A DNA stretch of 64,000 nucleotides from Rhizobium rhizogenes (GTDB lineage Bacteria > Pseudomonadota > Alphaproteobacteria > Rhizobiales > Rhizobiaceae). The position numbers were made by a program, and so were the translations under genes. Below, in pieces: positions 1 to 8,483 of the stretch. Numbering within the stretch: position 1 is the first letter of the stretch; each line of letters opens with the position of its first letter. The DNA is taken from positions 1,051,001 through 1,115,000 of the forward strand of contig NZ_CP019702.2 of the NCBI RefSeq assembly GCF_002005205.3. Reading direction: 5' to 3'. The notes beneath the pieces were generated by a model. It worked only from the letters and a program-made list of their open reading frames with translations. It did not search any database and was not told the DNA's origin.

Positions 1-300
1 GGCCAGAACCGCGACATAACCGAGGCCGCCGCGAATATGTCCGATCCACGCCATGGCCATGGTAATGATGCGCCGGGTCATGCCGCCGGCATTCATCAGT
101 TCACCGGCCAGCATGAAGAAGGGAACGGCAAGCAGGGGAAAGCTGTTGGCGCCGTCCCACATGTTCTGGATGACGATCTGCGGATCGGTGATGCCCATAT
201 AGAGCATCATCACAAGACCGCATCCGATCAGCGCGAACGCAACCGGCATGCCGAGCGCCATCAGGCCAAGAAGCGAGCCTATGAAGACAAAAACGATCAT
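1..300 (-). CDS. TRAP transporter large permease (DctM type), N-terminal part, cut by window edge
   Basis: This is the large membrane subunit of a TRAP importer, which drives uptake of a periplasmic-protein-bound carboxylate or sugar acid with an ion gradient. The start ATG at 298-300 gives MIVFVFIGSLLGLMALGMPV, the usual hydrophobic DctM opening. Further in are the typical segments 'QNMWDGANSFPLLAVPFF' and 'ELMNAGGMTRRI'. About 100 of the usual ~425 residues are visible; the rest lies beyond base 1. The ATG sits only 2 nt after the stop of the small permease gene, so the two are translationally coupled. Family assignment is secure, substrate is not. Confidence 0.85.
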   Translation of the reverse strand, partial: MIVFVFIGSLLGLMALGMPVAFALIGCGLVMMLYMGITDPQIVIQNMWDGANSFPLLAVPFFMLAGELMNAGGMTRRIITMAMAWIGHIRGGLGYVAVLA

Positions 301-302
301 GA

Positions 303-869
303 TCAGCGCCCCTTCTGCTCGTCGGTCGCGCGTGCCGCCTGAAGCCCCTCATCGAGGCCCTCCTCATGCACGTCGATCAGTTCGTCATCGGCAATGTCTC
401 CCATGACCAGCCGCACGAGGTTCGACAGGCAGATCAGGGCGATCGCCGCGCCGGTGACATAGCTGACGCCATAGACCCACAACATGCTAATCTCCGCGAC
501 CGGAGATTCCGTGATTTTCAGGATGTCGTGCTGAAGCCAGGTGCCGTAAAAGATGAAGGCGGCGCAGATGAGCATCACCACCTGGCTGATTGCCCAGCAC
601 AGCTTTCGTCCAAGGACCGGCAACGTCTGCACGACGATATCGACACCCAGATGGCTGCGTCTGTGCAGGCCGATGATCCCCCCGAGGAAGGTCATCCACA
701 CGAAGGCAAATCGTGGAAGCTCCTCCGAAATGTCGATCCCGGTGTTAAAAAACAGACGCAGAACGACATTGCCGAAGACCATCACAAGCATCGTGGCCAT
801 GCAGAGTACAAGGATGATCTCAATCGCGCGGTAAAAACCGCCGACGCCTGCATCCAGAAATGCGCGCAT
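303..869 (-). CDS. TRAP transporter small permease (DctQ type)
   Basis: 188-residue membrane protein with the four hydrophobic segments expected of DctQ, which bridges the binding protein and DctM. The motif 'RFAFVWMTFLGGIIGLHRRSHLGVDIVV' around residues 53-80 is diagnostic of the family. The C-terminal tail (about 30 residues) is acidic and cytoplasmic. It lies between the binding protein gene (upstream, 124 bp away) and dctM (2 nt downstream), the standard P-Q-M order. The companion sugar-acid dehydrogenase and dehydratase genes suggest the cargo is a hexonate or uronate; this is inferred only from neighbours. Confidence 0.88.
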   Translation of the reverse strand: MRAFLDAGVGGFYRAIEIILVLCMATMLVMVFGNVVLRLFFNTGIDISEELPRFAFVWMTFLGGIIGLHRRSHLGVDIVVQTLPVLGRKLCWAISQVVMLICAAFIFYGTWLQHDILKITESPVAEISMLWVYGVSYVTGAAIALICLSNLVRLVMGDIADDELIDVHEEGLDEGLQAARATDEQKGR

Positions 870-993
870 TTTCCTCTCCCCGGCGAGACGGCCGCCGCAT
901 TCGATGTGCGGCGCCCCTCGCAGATTTCACAGTCCCGTCCGCAGCACCACGGTGGCGAGCCGGCACTCAGCCGGCCCGCTGGCGATAACGGTT

Positions 994-2088
994 TTATTTT
1001 CTGTGTTTGGCGATCTCGGCATAAAACTGGTCGACGAACTCGACGCCGATCACGTCCCTCGCCTTGGTAACGACCGGCTCGATCGCCGTGCGGATCGCAT
1101 CGAGTTCCGCTGGCGGCATTACCGTCGCCGCCATGCCCTCGGCCTCGAGTTTCTTCAGGGCTTCGCCGGCATCGCGCAATTCGGCCTCGCGCTGGAAGAT
1201 GCGTGTTTTCTCTGCCGCGGCCTGAACGGCACTCTGCTGTTCCGGCGTCAGCGAATCATGGAACTTCGCGGAAGAAAGCAGCGCCACCGGCGTATAGACG
1301 TGATTGGTGACTGTCAGATATTTCTGCACCTCGAACATCTTGTTCGCATACATGTCCACGAAAGGATGCTCATAGCCATCGAGCGCCCTTGTTTCCAGCG
1401 CCGTGTAGACCTCGGTGAACGCCATTGGCACGGCGTTCATGCCAAGCGCCTTGAAGCTTGCGAGCGCCATGGGGCTTTGCATGACCCGAACCTTCAGCCC
1501 CTTCATATCGGCGAGCGATGCCACCGGGTGCTTGCTGTTCGATAGATTGCGGAACGCGCCGCCGGCCCAGACAAGGCCGTGGATTTTCATGTCGGCAAGG
1601 TTGTCGAGCAGGCGTTTTCCCTGTGGGCCGTCGAGCACGTCCGCTGCCTCGGCATCGGTCGCGAAGAGGAAAGGAATGTCAAAGATCTGAAGTTCCTTCT
1701 CATGGGTGGCGATTGGCGCGAGTGCACCCATGTAGAAGTCGATGGTTCCCGACTGGAGCGCCATCAACATCTTTTCTTCGGAGCCGATTGCGGAATTGCC
1801 GAAGACATCGACTTTGACGCTGCCGCCGGTTGCCTTCGCCACTTCCTCGGCAAAATATTTCATTGCCGCCGAGCGTGGATGGGTGTCGGCGAAGCCATGG
1901 CCTAGCTTTGCCACCTTGACGTCCTGGGCAAGGATCGGCGTCGCCGGCATGGCGGCAAAGGCAATCGCCGCACACAGGCCGACACCGAAGCCGCGCCGCG
2001 CCATATCCTGCGTGACGCCCGTGCCGAAGCACGATGCCAGATATTGTTTTCCCGCGCCGAATGCGCGCTTCATCGATACGAGTTTCAT
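994..2088 (-). CDS. TRAP transporter periplasmic substrate-binding protein (DctP type)
   Basis: Extracytoplasmic receptor of the TRAP system, 364 residues from the chosen ATG at 2088. That start is preceded by a strong AAGGGGAGGAG ribosome site, whereas the longer reading from 2124 has none. An unusually long N-terminus ends in a signal peptide with 'MARRGFGVG' and cleavage near 'PILAQ'. The DctP core follows, with 'FGNSAIGSEEKMLMALQSGTIDFYMG' and the substrate-clamping Arg segment 'LADMKGLKVRVMQSPM'. The region between this gene and the next upstream gene (2125-2164) is short, so the SDR and enolase-family genes probably share its transcript. Confidence 0.9.
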   Translation of the reverse strand: MKLVSMKRAFGAGKQYLASCFGTGVTQDMARRGFGVGLCAAIAFAAMPATPILAQDVKVAKLGHGFADTHPRSAAMKYFAEEVAKATGGSVKVDVFGNSAIGSEEKMLMALQSGTIDFYMGALAPIATHEKELQIFDIPFLFATDAEAADVLDGPQGKRLLDNLADMKIHGLVWAGGAFRNLSNSKHPVASLADMKGLKVRVMQSPMALASFKALGMNAVPMAFTEVYTALETRALDGYEHPFVDMYANKMFEVQKYLTVTNHVYTPVALLSSAKFHDSLTPEQQSAVQAAAEKTRIFQREAELRDAGEALKKLEAEGMAATVMPPAELDAIRTAIEPVVTKARDVIGVEFVDQFYAEIAKHRK

Positions 2089-2164
2089 ATTGCTCCTCCC
2101 CTTGGTTTTACTGGAACCCGTCACGCTCTCCCCAAGCGCGACGAAACGAATTGCGGGCGCTCGC

Positions 2165-2932
2165 CTACAACACGGAAATCATGCCGCCATCGGCATAGAC
2201 GATCTGGCCATTGACGTAGTCGGACGCTGCGGACGCAAAATAGATGACGGTTCCCGCCAGTTCTTCGGGCCGGCCCCAGCGCCGCGCCGGCGTGCGCGCC
2301 TTGACCCAGGCGTCGAATTCCGGGTTGGCGAGCAGGGCCTCGTTCATATCCGTGATCATGTAGCCGGGGCCGATCGCATTGGCCTGAATGCCCTTTTCGG
2401 CCCACTCTGCCGCCATGGCCTTGGTCAGCATCTTGATGCCGCCTTTCGCCACGGTGTAAGGCGCAACCGTTGCCCGGGCGAGTTCGGAGGTCAGCGATCC
2501 GATGTTGATGATCTTGCCGGAACCGCGCTCCGCCATCCGCCTCGCCGCCTCCCGGCCAACAAGGAAGGCCGAGGTCAGATTGGTATCGATCACCCGGCGC
2601 CAGTCGGCGGTCTCCAGTTCAAGCATCGGCTTGCGAAACTGGATACCGGCATTGTTGACGAGGATATCCACCCGGATACCGTCCCGGTCGAGCCGCTCGA
2701 AGGCTGCGATGACAGCAGCTTCGTCGGTCACGTCAAACGCCGCCGTCAGCACGTCGCGGCCGGCCGAGCGCATCGCCGTGGCCGCCTCTTCCAGTCGCTT
2801 GGCGTCGACGCCATTGAGGATAACCCGGGCGCCGGCATTCGCCAGCCCCTCGGCAAAGGCCCGCCCCAAACCACGGGACGAACCGGTGACCAGCGCCGTC
2901 TTGCCGCTCAGATCGAATAGTGAGACGCTCAT
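2165..2932 (-). CDS. SDR-family oxidoreductase, gluconate 5-dehydrogenase-like
   Basis: 255-residue classical short-chain dehydrogenase. It has the NAD(P) motif TGSSRGLG near residues 17-24, 'NNAG' near 90, and the Ser-Tyr-Lys catalytic set in 'IGSLTSE...YTVAKGG'. The C-terminus carries 'YADGGMISVL'. The opening 'FDLSGKTALVTGSSRGLGRA' and the overall sequence resemble gluconate 5-dehydrogenase (IdnO/Gno), which reduces 5-ketogluconate to gluconate. It lies between the TRAP binding protein and an enolase-superfamily enzyme (13 bp gap), consistent with sugar-acid interconversion. The exact substrate cannot be read from sequence, since 3-keto-sugar-acid reductases look similar. Confidence 0.75.
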   Translation of the reverse strand: MSVSLFDLSGKTALVTGSSRGLGRAFAEGLANAGARVILNGVDAKRLEEAATAMRSAGRDVLTAAFDVTDEAAVIAAFERLDRDGIRVDILVNNAGIQFRKPMLELETADWRRVIDTNLTSAFLVGREAARRMAERGSGKIINIGSLTSELARATVAPYTVAKGGIKMLTKAMAAEWAEKGIQANAIGPGYMITDMNEALLANPEFDAWVKARTPARRWGRPEELAGTVIYFASAASDYVNGQIVYADGGMISVL

Positions 2933-2945
2933 GACGATTCCCCCC

Positions 2946-4145
2946 TCAGAGTTCAGAGACGCGCACGGACAGATCCGAGCGTTCGAAGAAGGACGGTTGC
3001 AGCTCAGTGCCGAGGCCGGGGCCTTCCATTGGGTAAACGAAGCCGCCCTCGATACGCGGAACCTCCGTCACCAGTTCGCGATACCAGCCCTTGTAAAAGG
3101 CACGCACGCTTTCCTGGATGAGGGTGTTGGGTTGCGAAAAGCTCATATGGATGGCCGCAGCGAACCCGACCGGGCCGATGCAGTCATGCGGGGCAAAAGG
3201 CCGGTGATAGGTTTCCGCCATGGCCGCGATCTTGCGGCCCTCGGTCAAACCGCCCGTCCAGCACAGGTCGGCCATGACGACATGGGCGGCGTCGCGGTCG
3301 AGATAGTCCTTGTAGGCAAAACGTGTCCCGAGCGTTTCGGAGGCGCAAGTCCACACATCGGTGGAATGCGCGTATTCGGCAAGCGCCTGCGGCGAATTCA
3401 TCCGTATCGGATCTTCGTACCATGTGGGCTTGAACGGTTCGAGCGCCCGCGCGATCTGCTTGGCAACCGGCAGGTTCCACAGCGAGTGGAACTCGACCAT
3501 GATATCCATCTTGTCGCCGACGGCCTTGCGGACCAGCTCGAACGGCTTGATCGCCGTCTTCATCTGTTCCGCCGTGATGAACAGGCCGCGGTTTTCCATC
3601 GCCGGAGGATCGAACGGCCAGATCTTCATGGCCGTGATGCCGTTCGACAGGAGATCCTCCGCCAGTTCGCCCGCCCGGTTCATGAAACCGTCGAGATCCT
3701 CGTAAGGACCCGCCTCTTCCCCCAGGTTCCAGGTGTCGACCGGCTTGATCTTCTTCGTCCGCACATAGCGGCTTCCGGCGCAGGTATTGTAGACGCGCAT
3801 CTTCTCCACGCAGAGCCCGCCCAGCATCTGGTGAACGGGCTGCCCGCACACCTTGCCGAACAGATCCCATAGCGCGATGTCGATTGCGGAGGCGGCCCGA
3901 TGTTCCGCCCCCGTCGAAGCATGCGCCATGGGCAGGTTGAGCATTTCCCGGTGAAGAGCCTCTATATGAAGCGGATTGCGGCCCACGAGCCGGCTTGCCA
4001 GCGTATCGTGGATGTGGGCCTCAACGGCCGCCGCCCCGTAAAAGGTTTCGCCGAGGCCGGTAACGCCCTGATCCGTCTCCACATGCACCCAGAGAACATT
4101 GGAGAACTCCTCTGCACGAAAAGTCTTGATCGCAGTTATCTTCAT
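2946..4145 (-). CDS. Enolase-superfamily (mandelate racemase/muconate lactonizing) sugar-acid dehydratase-like protein
   Basis: 399 residues from the second of two adjacent ATGs, which has the better spacing to GGAAG. N-terminal capping domain followed by a TIM-barrel. The barrel residues can be followed: a K175-I-W motif where relatives carry KxK, E219/H221 in 'VEFHSLWN', 'YEDP' around 244-247, E271 in 'ASETLGTR' and H321 in 'APHDCIGPVG'. This is a metal-binding scaffold that abstracts the alpha proton of a carboxylate. The KxW motif and E/H pair suggest an acid-sugar dehydratase rather than a racemase. The substrate is unknown, and it is clearly different from the DgoD encoded at 5.3-6.4 kb. 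First gene of the operon that also contains the SDR and TRAP genes. Confidence 0.78.
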   Translation of the reverse strand: MKITAIKTFRAEEFSNVLWVHVETDQGVTGLGETFYGAAAVEAHIHDTLASRLVGRNPLHIEALHREMLNLPMAHASTGAEHRAASAIDIALWDLFGKVCGQPVHQMLGGLCVEKMRVYNTCAGSRYVRTKKIKPVDTWNLGEEAGPYEDLDGFMNRAGELAEDLLSNGITAMKIWPFDPPAMENRGLFITAEQMKTAIKPFELVRKAVGDKMDIMVEFHSLWNLPVAKQIARALEPFKPTWYEDPIRMNSPQALAEYAHSTDVWTCASETLGTRFAYKDYLDRDAAHVVMADLCWTGGLTEGRKIAAMAETYHRPFAPHDCIGPVGFAAAIHMSFSQPNTLIQESVRAFYKGWYRELVTEVPRIEGGFVYPMEGPGLGTELQPSFFERSDLSVRVSEL

Positions 4146-4298
4146 CATCGCTTCCGTTCAATCCGCCCGGCTTTCGCCAGGTCGCCATTTCAGCGGGAGA
4201 ACCACAGAGACAAAGGAAATCCATCGATCGCATGCGAGAGCATGCGGCCCTGTTTCTCCATCAAGGTCTGACTGACGATTCTCTCCGCCCGATTTTTA

Positions 4299-4315
4299 TG
4301 GCAGAATTTCTGCCA
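4299..4315. promoter_or_regulatory. Perfect 17-bp palindrome, probable GntR operator
   Basis: TGGCAGAA-T-TTCTGCCA, two perfect 8-bp arms around one base. It sits in the 217-bp divergent gap between the enolase-family gene and the GntR/FCD regulator, 48 bp upstream of the regulator's start. FCD-type GntR proteins bind short symmetric sites of this size, so autoregulation and control of the divergent sugar-acid operon is a reasonable inference. No binding data are implied. Confidence 0.6.
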
Positions 4316-4362
4316 GTCTCTTATAATGCTGTCAACCGAAATTATGAAAGTAGTATTCCGAA

Positions 4363-5082
4363 ATGACAAAAGCTGTAGGACAGGTTTTCGAAGAAGATAT
4401 AGGTCTCGTTGAGCGAGCCATAGTCGACGTGCGCGCCTATATGCGCGAAAACCAGCTTCGGCCGGGCAGCCCCATGCCAAGCGAAACAGCCATGGCCGCC
4501 AAGCTCGACGTTTCCCGGTCCGTGGCGCGGGAGGCCTTTCGTGCCCTTGCCGCGCTTGGAATCCTGGAAGTCAGCTCCGGTCGCCGGGCGCGTGTTGCCG
4601 CACCGGATGCGATACCGCTCAGCATGATTCTCGATCATACCGTGACAACGAAGCAGCTCAGCGTTCAGCAGGTTCTCGACGTTCGGCGCACGCTTGAGCT
4701 GCGCACGGCAAGCCTTGCGTCGCTGCGCCGGACGGACGCGCAGGCGCGGGAGCTTCTCCAGATCGTGGAAGACATGTTCAACGCGCTCGAAACACCGGAG
4801 GCGGTGATGGAACTCGACATTCGTTTCCACGAACTGATCGCCCAGGCTTCCGGCAACTCCCTTTATGGAATCATCGTCGGCTCTTTCCGCGTCGTAACGC
4901 AGCAGACCTGGCATATCGGCTGGCGTAGCCGCGCCACTCTGGAGAACCGCACGGAAAACATCCGCTGCCACCAGAGGATCGCTGAAGCGATCAGCCTGCA
5001 GAATATGGAGATGGCGGAGGCTGCCATGACCGAGCATTTCGACTCGGCCGTCGGCGTCCTGCTTCGGGCGGGCGTCAACTGA
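4363..5082 (+). CDS. GntR-family (FadR/FCD) transcriptional regulator
   Basis: 239 residues. An N-terminal winged helix contains 'GSPMPSETAMAAKLDVSRSVAREAFRALAALGIL' (about residues 35-68). The C-terminal all-helical FCD ligand domain has its metal-binding positions visible as D in 'MELDIRFHELI' and His in 'NIRCHQRIAEAI' and 'MTEHFDSA'. The FadR/DgoR subgroup commonly senses galactonate or gluconate-type acids. It is divergent from the enolase/SDR/TRAP operon and convergent with dgoD. The 17-bp palindrome just upstream is the likely operator. Confidence 0.88.
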   Translation: MTKAVGQVFEEDIGLVERAIVDVRAYMRENQLRPGSPMPSETAMAAKLDVSRSVAREAFRALAALGILEVSSGRRARVAAPDAIPLSMILDHTVTTKQLSVQQVLDVRRTLELRTASLASLRRTDAQARELLQIVEDMFNALETPEAVMELDIRFHELIAQASGNSLYGIIVGSFRVVTQQTWHIGWRSRATLENRTENIRCHQRIAEAISLQNMEMAEAAMTEHFDSAVGVLLRAGVN

Positions 5083-5252
5083 CGAAGCCATGAGGTGAAC
5101 ATCGCCTGCCGCCGCACCCGGACGTTTGCCCGGCATGGCTCCGTTTCGGGATCGCCTCCTTCCCGGCCGTGAGAGACACGGACGCCGATGCGGTAGTTGC
5201 GGCGATGCGCGCCGCACCGCCACGGGTCGCGTCTGCTTGGTCAAAACAGGCG

Positions 5253-6401
5253 TTACCATTCGGCGACACTACCATCCTGATGGCGCCATAGCGGATTACG
5301 CCAGCGATGGCCTTGCCTCGCCATTTCGATCACATGCGCCTCATCAACCTCAATACCCAGGCCGGGACCCTGCGGTATTTCGACAAACCCGTTCTCGTAA
5401 CGGAAGACATCCTTGTTGGTGATGTAGTCCAGAAGGTCGCTGCCCTGATTGTAGTGAATACCAAGGCTCTGTTCCTGGATAAACGCGTTGTGGCTGACAG
5501 CATCGATTTGCAGGCAGGCGGCCAGAGCAATCGGTCCAAGCGGGCAATGCGGCGCAAGGGCAACGTCATAAGCCTCCGCCATCGTCGCAATCTTGCGGCA
5601 TTCGGTAATTCCGCCCGCATGCGAAAGATCAGGCTGGATGATATCGACATAGCCGCCGGAGAGAACGGATTTGAAATCCCAGCGTGAGTAAAGCCGTTCG
5701 CCGAGCGCGATCGGCGCCGAGCAATGATTGGCAATTTCCTTCAGCGCCTCGAGATTTTCCGAAAGCACCGGCTCTTCGATGAACATCAGCTTGAACTGCT
5801 CGAGTTCCCGTGCCAGCACCTTGGCCATTGGCCTGTGAACCCGGCCATGGAAATCGGCGCCTATTCCGATATGCGGCCCCACCGCATCGCGCACGGCGCC
5901 TATCGTCGCGACGATGGCGTCGATTTTGTCGTTGCCGTCGACAATCTGCAGCTCTTCAGCGCCATTCAGCTTGATCGCCTTGAATCCCGCGGCAACGACG
6001 TCCCGCGCATTCTTCGCGACGTCACTCGGGCGATCACCGCCGATCCATGAATAGACCTTGATCCTGTCGCGGCACTGGCCGCCAAGCAGCGCGTGGACCG
6101 GCTGGCCGAGCGCCTTGCCCTTGATATCCCAGAGCGCCTGATCGATCCCGGCAATGGCACTCATATGGACCGCGCCACCCCGATAAAAGCCACCGCGATA
6201 CATGACCGTCCAGTGATCCTCGATCAGGAACGGATCCTTGCCGATGAGGTAATCCTCCAGCTCATGCACGGCAGCCTGAACCGTCAGTGCCCTGCCTTCG
6301 ACCACGGGCTCGCCCCAGCCGGTAATGCCCTCATCCGTCTCGATCTTGAGGAACAGCCAGCGTGGTGGAACGATATAGGTGGTGAGTTTTGTGATCTTCA
6401 T
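5253..6401 (-). CDS. dgoD: D-galactonate dehydratase
   Basis: 382 residues from ATG 6401, chosen for its GGAGGAG ribosome site; an upstream in-frame ATG adds 13 unlikely residues. The protein converts D-galactonate to 2-keto-3-deoxygalactonate. It follows the known E. coli DgoD in sequence and numbering: opening '[20 protein letters not shown]', metal ligands D183, E209 and E235, acid/base residues H185 ('DFHGRVH') and H285 ('[10 protein letters not shown]'), and the C-terminus '[16 protein letters not shown]'. It is third in an operon after idnD-like and SDR genes. No DgoK/DgoA homologue is in the window, so downstream steps must be encoded elsewhere. Confidence 0.93.
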   Translation of the reverse strand: MKITKLTTYIVPPRWLFLKIETDEGITGWGEPVVEGRALTVQAAVHELEDYLIGKDPFLIEDHWTVMYRGGFYRGGAVHMSAIAGIDQALWDIKGKALGQPVHALLGGQCRDRIKVYSWIGGDRPSDVAKNARDVVAAGFKAIKLNGAEELQIVDGNDKIDAIVATIGAVRDAVGPHIGIGADFHGRVHRPMAKVLARELEQFKLMFIEEPVLSENLEALKEIANHCSAPIALGERLYSRWDFKSVLSGGYVDIIQPDLSHAGGITECRKIATMAEAYDVALAPHCPLGPIALAACLQIDAVSHNAFIQEQSLGIHYNQGSDLLDYITNKDVFRYENGFVEIPQGPGLGIEVDEAHVIEMARQGHRWRNPLWRHQDGSVAEW

Positions 6402-6443
6402 GGTGTTCTCCTCCGCACCTGCGCCGGCGGTTCGAGCCATTAT

Positions 6444-7217
6444 TTAGCCGGATATTGAATATCCGCCATCGACGGGGATGGCGGCACCGGTGATGAAACC
6501 GGAGCCGGGACCGGCAAGAAAGGCGGCAATGCCCTCGAAATCCTCCCCGCGCCCCCAGCGCCCGGCAGGCGTGCGGGAAAGTACTTTCTGGTTCAGCCCC
6601 TCCACCTCCTGCCTGGCCGAAGCGCCCAGATCCGTGTCGATCCATCCCGGCAGAACGGCGTTGACCTGAATGTTGTCCGGCGCCCAGGCAACGGCGAGCG
6701 ACCGGGTCAGCTGGACGATACCGCCTTTGCTCGCCCCATAGGCGGGTGCGAAAGAAGCGCCGAATATGGATGTCATGGAGCCGATATTGATGATCTTACC
6801 CTCACCGGCTGCCTTCATCGCCGGGTAAGCCGCCTTTGAGCAGACGAATGCCGCAGTCAGATTGGTTTGAATGATGCGGTTCCAGTCGGAGAGATCAAAG
6901 ATTTCCGGCGCGCGGCGGACATTGATGCCGGCATTGTTGACGAGGATGTCGAGCCGGCCTTCCGCCTGCACCAGATCTCCGATGGCCTGTATGTTGGCGT
7001 TGTCATCACTGATATCCAGTTCCAGAAACCGGCCTGAACCTCCTGTTGCGTCAAGAAGCCGGACGGCATCCTCGCCCTTGCGCAGGTTGCGCCCGGCAAT
7101 CACCACCCTTGCCCCGGCCTTTGCCAGACCAACGGCCATTGACAGCCCGATACCGCCATTGCCGCCGGTAACGAGGGCTACTTTTCCCGAGAGGGACATG
7201 GTTGATACAGAATTCAT
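6444..7217 (-). CDS. SDR-family oxidoreductase, KduD/gluconate 5-dehydrogenase-like
   Basis: 257-residue short-chain dehydrogenase with TGGNGGIG near residue 17-24, 'NNAG' near 91, Ser in 'INIGSMTS', Tyr/Lys in 'AYGASKGG', and 'PVDGGYSISG' at the end. It most resembles 2-deoxy-D-gluconate 3-dehydrogenase and related sugar-acid reductases. The ATG at 7217 has an AAAGG ribosome site; a Met six residues later is less likely. It lies 12 bp after the zinc dehydrogenase gene and 42 bp before dgoD. Together with the idonate-dehydrogenase-like protein it could epimerise a sugar acid through a keto intermediate before dehydration, but this is inference. Confidence 0.78.
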   Translation of the reverse strand: MNSVSTMSLSGKVALVTGGNGGIGLSMAVGLAKAGARVVIAGRNLRKGEDAVRLLDATGGSGRFLELDISDDNANIQAIGDLVQAEGRLDILVNNAGINVRRAPEIFDLSDWNRIIQTNLTAAFVCSKAAYPAMKAAGEGKIINIGSMTSIFGASFAPAYGASKGGIVQLTRSLAVAWAPDNIQVNAVLPGWIDTDLGASARQEVEGLNQKVLSRTPAGRWGRGEDFEGIAAFLAGPGSGFITGAAIPVDGGYSISG

Positions 7218-7229
7218 GCCTGACGCCTT

Positions 7230-8261
7230 TCAGAACGACAATTGTACCTTCATCGCCCGCGACCGGTCGGTGGCCAGCATGAAGGCCTCATCAGCCTCCT
7301 GAAAAGGCAATGTGTGGGTTACGAGCGGTTTCAGATCGATGCGGCCGGAGTTCATCAGATCGACGGCCTGCCGGAATTCACCGTCGAATCGGAAGGTGCC
7401 GCGTAACTGCAATTCCTTGGTGACGATCGCATTGATCGGCAGGGTCACATCACCGCCAAGTCCGAGCTGGACGATGATGCCGCCGGCACGAATGGCCGCA
7501 AGCGCGCCATTGAGTGCAGCCTGATTGCCCGATGCTTCAAACAATATGTCGATCGTACCCTTGCCCGTGGCGTAGGGCGCAAGCGCTTCCGGGGCCGTCC
7601 TCATGTTGAGAACCGCGGTGGCGCCGAGTCTGCTGGCAACCTGCAGCGGGAATTCGCCCACATCCGTTGCGACGATCTCCGCAGCACCTGCATTGCGCGC
7701 GACCAGCACACACAAAGCCCCGATAGGACCGCAGCCCGTCACCAGCACACGCTTGCCCAGAAGCGGCCCCGCCTGTTTCATGGCATGCAGAACGACCGCA
7801 AGCGGCTCGGCCATGGCCGCTTCCGCCATGGTAACGGTGTCGGCGATCGGAATAGCCTGGGCAGCACTGACGGTAATGCTTTGGCGAAAACCACCCTGCG
7901 CATGCGGCAGGCGCATGGCGCTGCCCATGAACTGCATGTTCATGCACTGGTTATGGGCGCCTTCACGGCAATATTCACACTCGTAGCACGGTGAACTCGG
8001 ATTGACCGATACCCGCATGCCCGGCACCAGATGCGAAACGCCGGCGCCGCATTCCTCGATGATGCCCGCCATCTCGTGACCGAGTGCCATCGGTTCGCGC
8101 ACGCGGATGTTGCCGGAGCCTCCATGCAGATAATAATGGAGATCGGAACCGCAAATGCCCCCGGCCTTGACCGCTATTCTAACCTGACCGGCAGCCGGGG
8201 CGACGCTTGCCACGGGCTCGATCCGCAGATCCTTCTGCGCGTGAATGATAACGCCTAACAT
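7230..8261 (-). CDS. Zinc-dependent alcohol dehydrogenase, L-idonate 5-dehydrogenase-like
   Basis: 343-residue medium-chain dehydrogenase. Catalytic zinc ligands are visible in 'GGICGSDLHYYLHGG' and 'GHEMAG'; the structural zinc lobe has the four cysteines of 'CYECEYCREGAHNQC'. A Rossmann motif 'VTGCGPIGALC' follows. 'CGSDLHYYLHGGSG' is the hallmark of IdnD, which oxidises L-idonate at C5 to 5-ketogluconate. Start codon ATG at 8261. It is the first gene of the three-gene operon with an SDR and dgoD, divergent from a GntR-type regulator at 8484. Substrate is likely an aldonate; identity with idonate is not proven. Confidence 0.8.
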   Translation of the reverse strand: MLGVIIHAQKDLRIEPVASVAPAAGQVRIAVKAGGICGSDLHYYLHGGSGNIRVREPMALGHEMAGIIEECGAGVSHLVPGMRVSVNPSSPCYECEYCREGAHNQCMNMQFMGSAMRLPHAQGGFRQSITVSAAQAIPIADTVTMAEAAMAEPLAVVLHAMKQAGPLLGKRVLVTGCGPIGALCVLVARNAGAAEIVATDVGEFPLQVASRLGATAVLNMRTAPEALAPYATGKGTIDILFEASGNQAALNGALAAIRAGGIIVQLGLGGDVTLPINAIVTKELQLRGTFRFDGEFRQAVDLMNSGRIDLKPLVTHTLPFQEADEAFMLATDRSRAMKVQLSF

Positions 8262-8422
8262 CGAATTTTCCTTCCTGACTTCGCCATGACGGAGCCTAAG
8301 CAGCCTTCAAGCGAGACATTTTCTGGTTTGATGGAGCCGCTTACTGGCGAAAAGCTCCCCTGCCGCCCCGGCACTTCCTTTGAAAACTCTGGAAATCTGA
8401 AATATTGAGAAATTTCCTGTCA

Positions 8423-8435
8423 TTGCATTTTGCAA
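8423..8435. promoter_or_regulatory. Short inverted repeat in divergent GntR/dehydrogenase promoter region
   Basis: TTGCA-TTT-TGCAA lies in the 222-bp gap between the idonate-dehydrogenase-like gene and the GntR regulator, 48 bp before the regulator start. The arms are only five bases, so this is a weak operator candidate. It is supported mainly by position, which is equivalent to that of the perfect palindrome at 4299-4315 in the neighbouring regulon. Confidence 0.3.
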
Positions 8436-8483
8436 CTGACGAGACGGAACGGTAACCTCAGGCAGAATCTCGAGGAATGAAGC

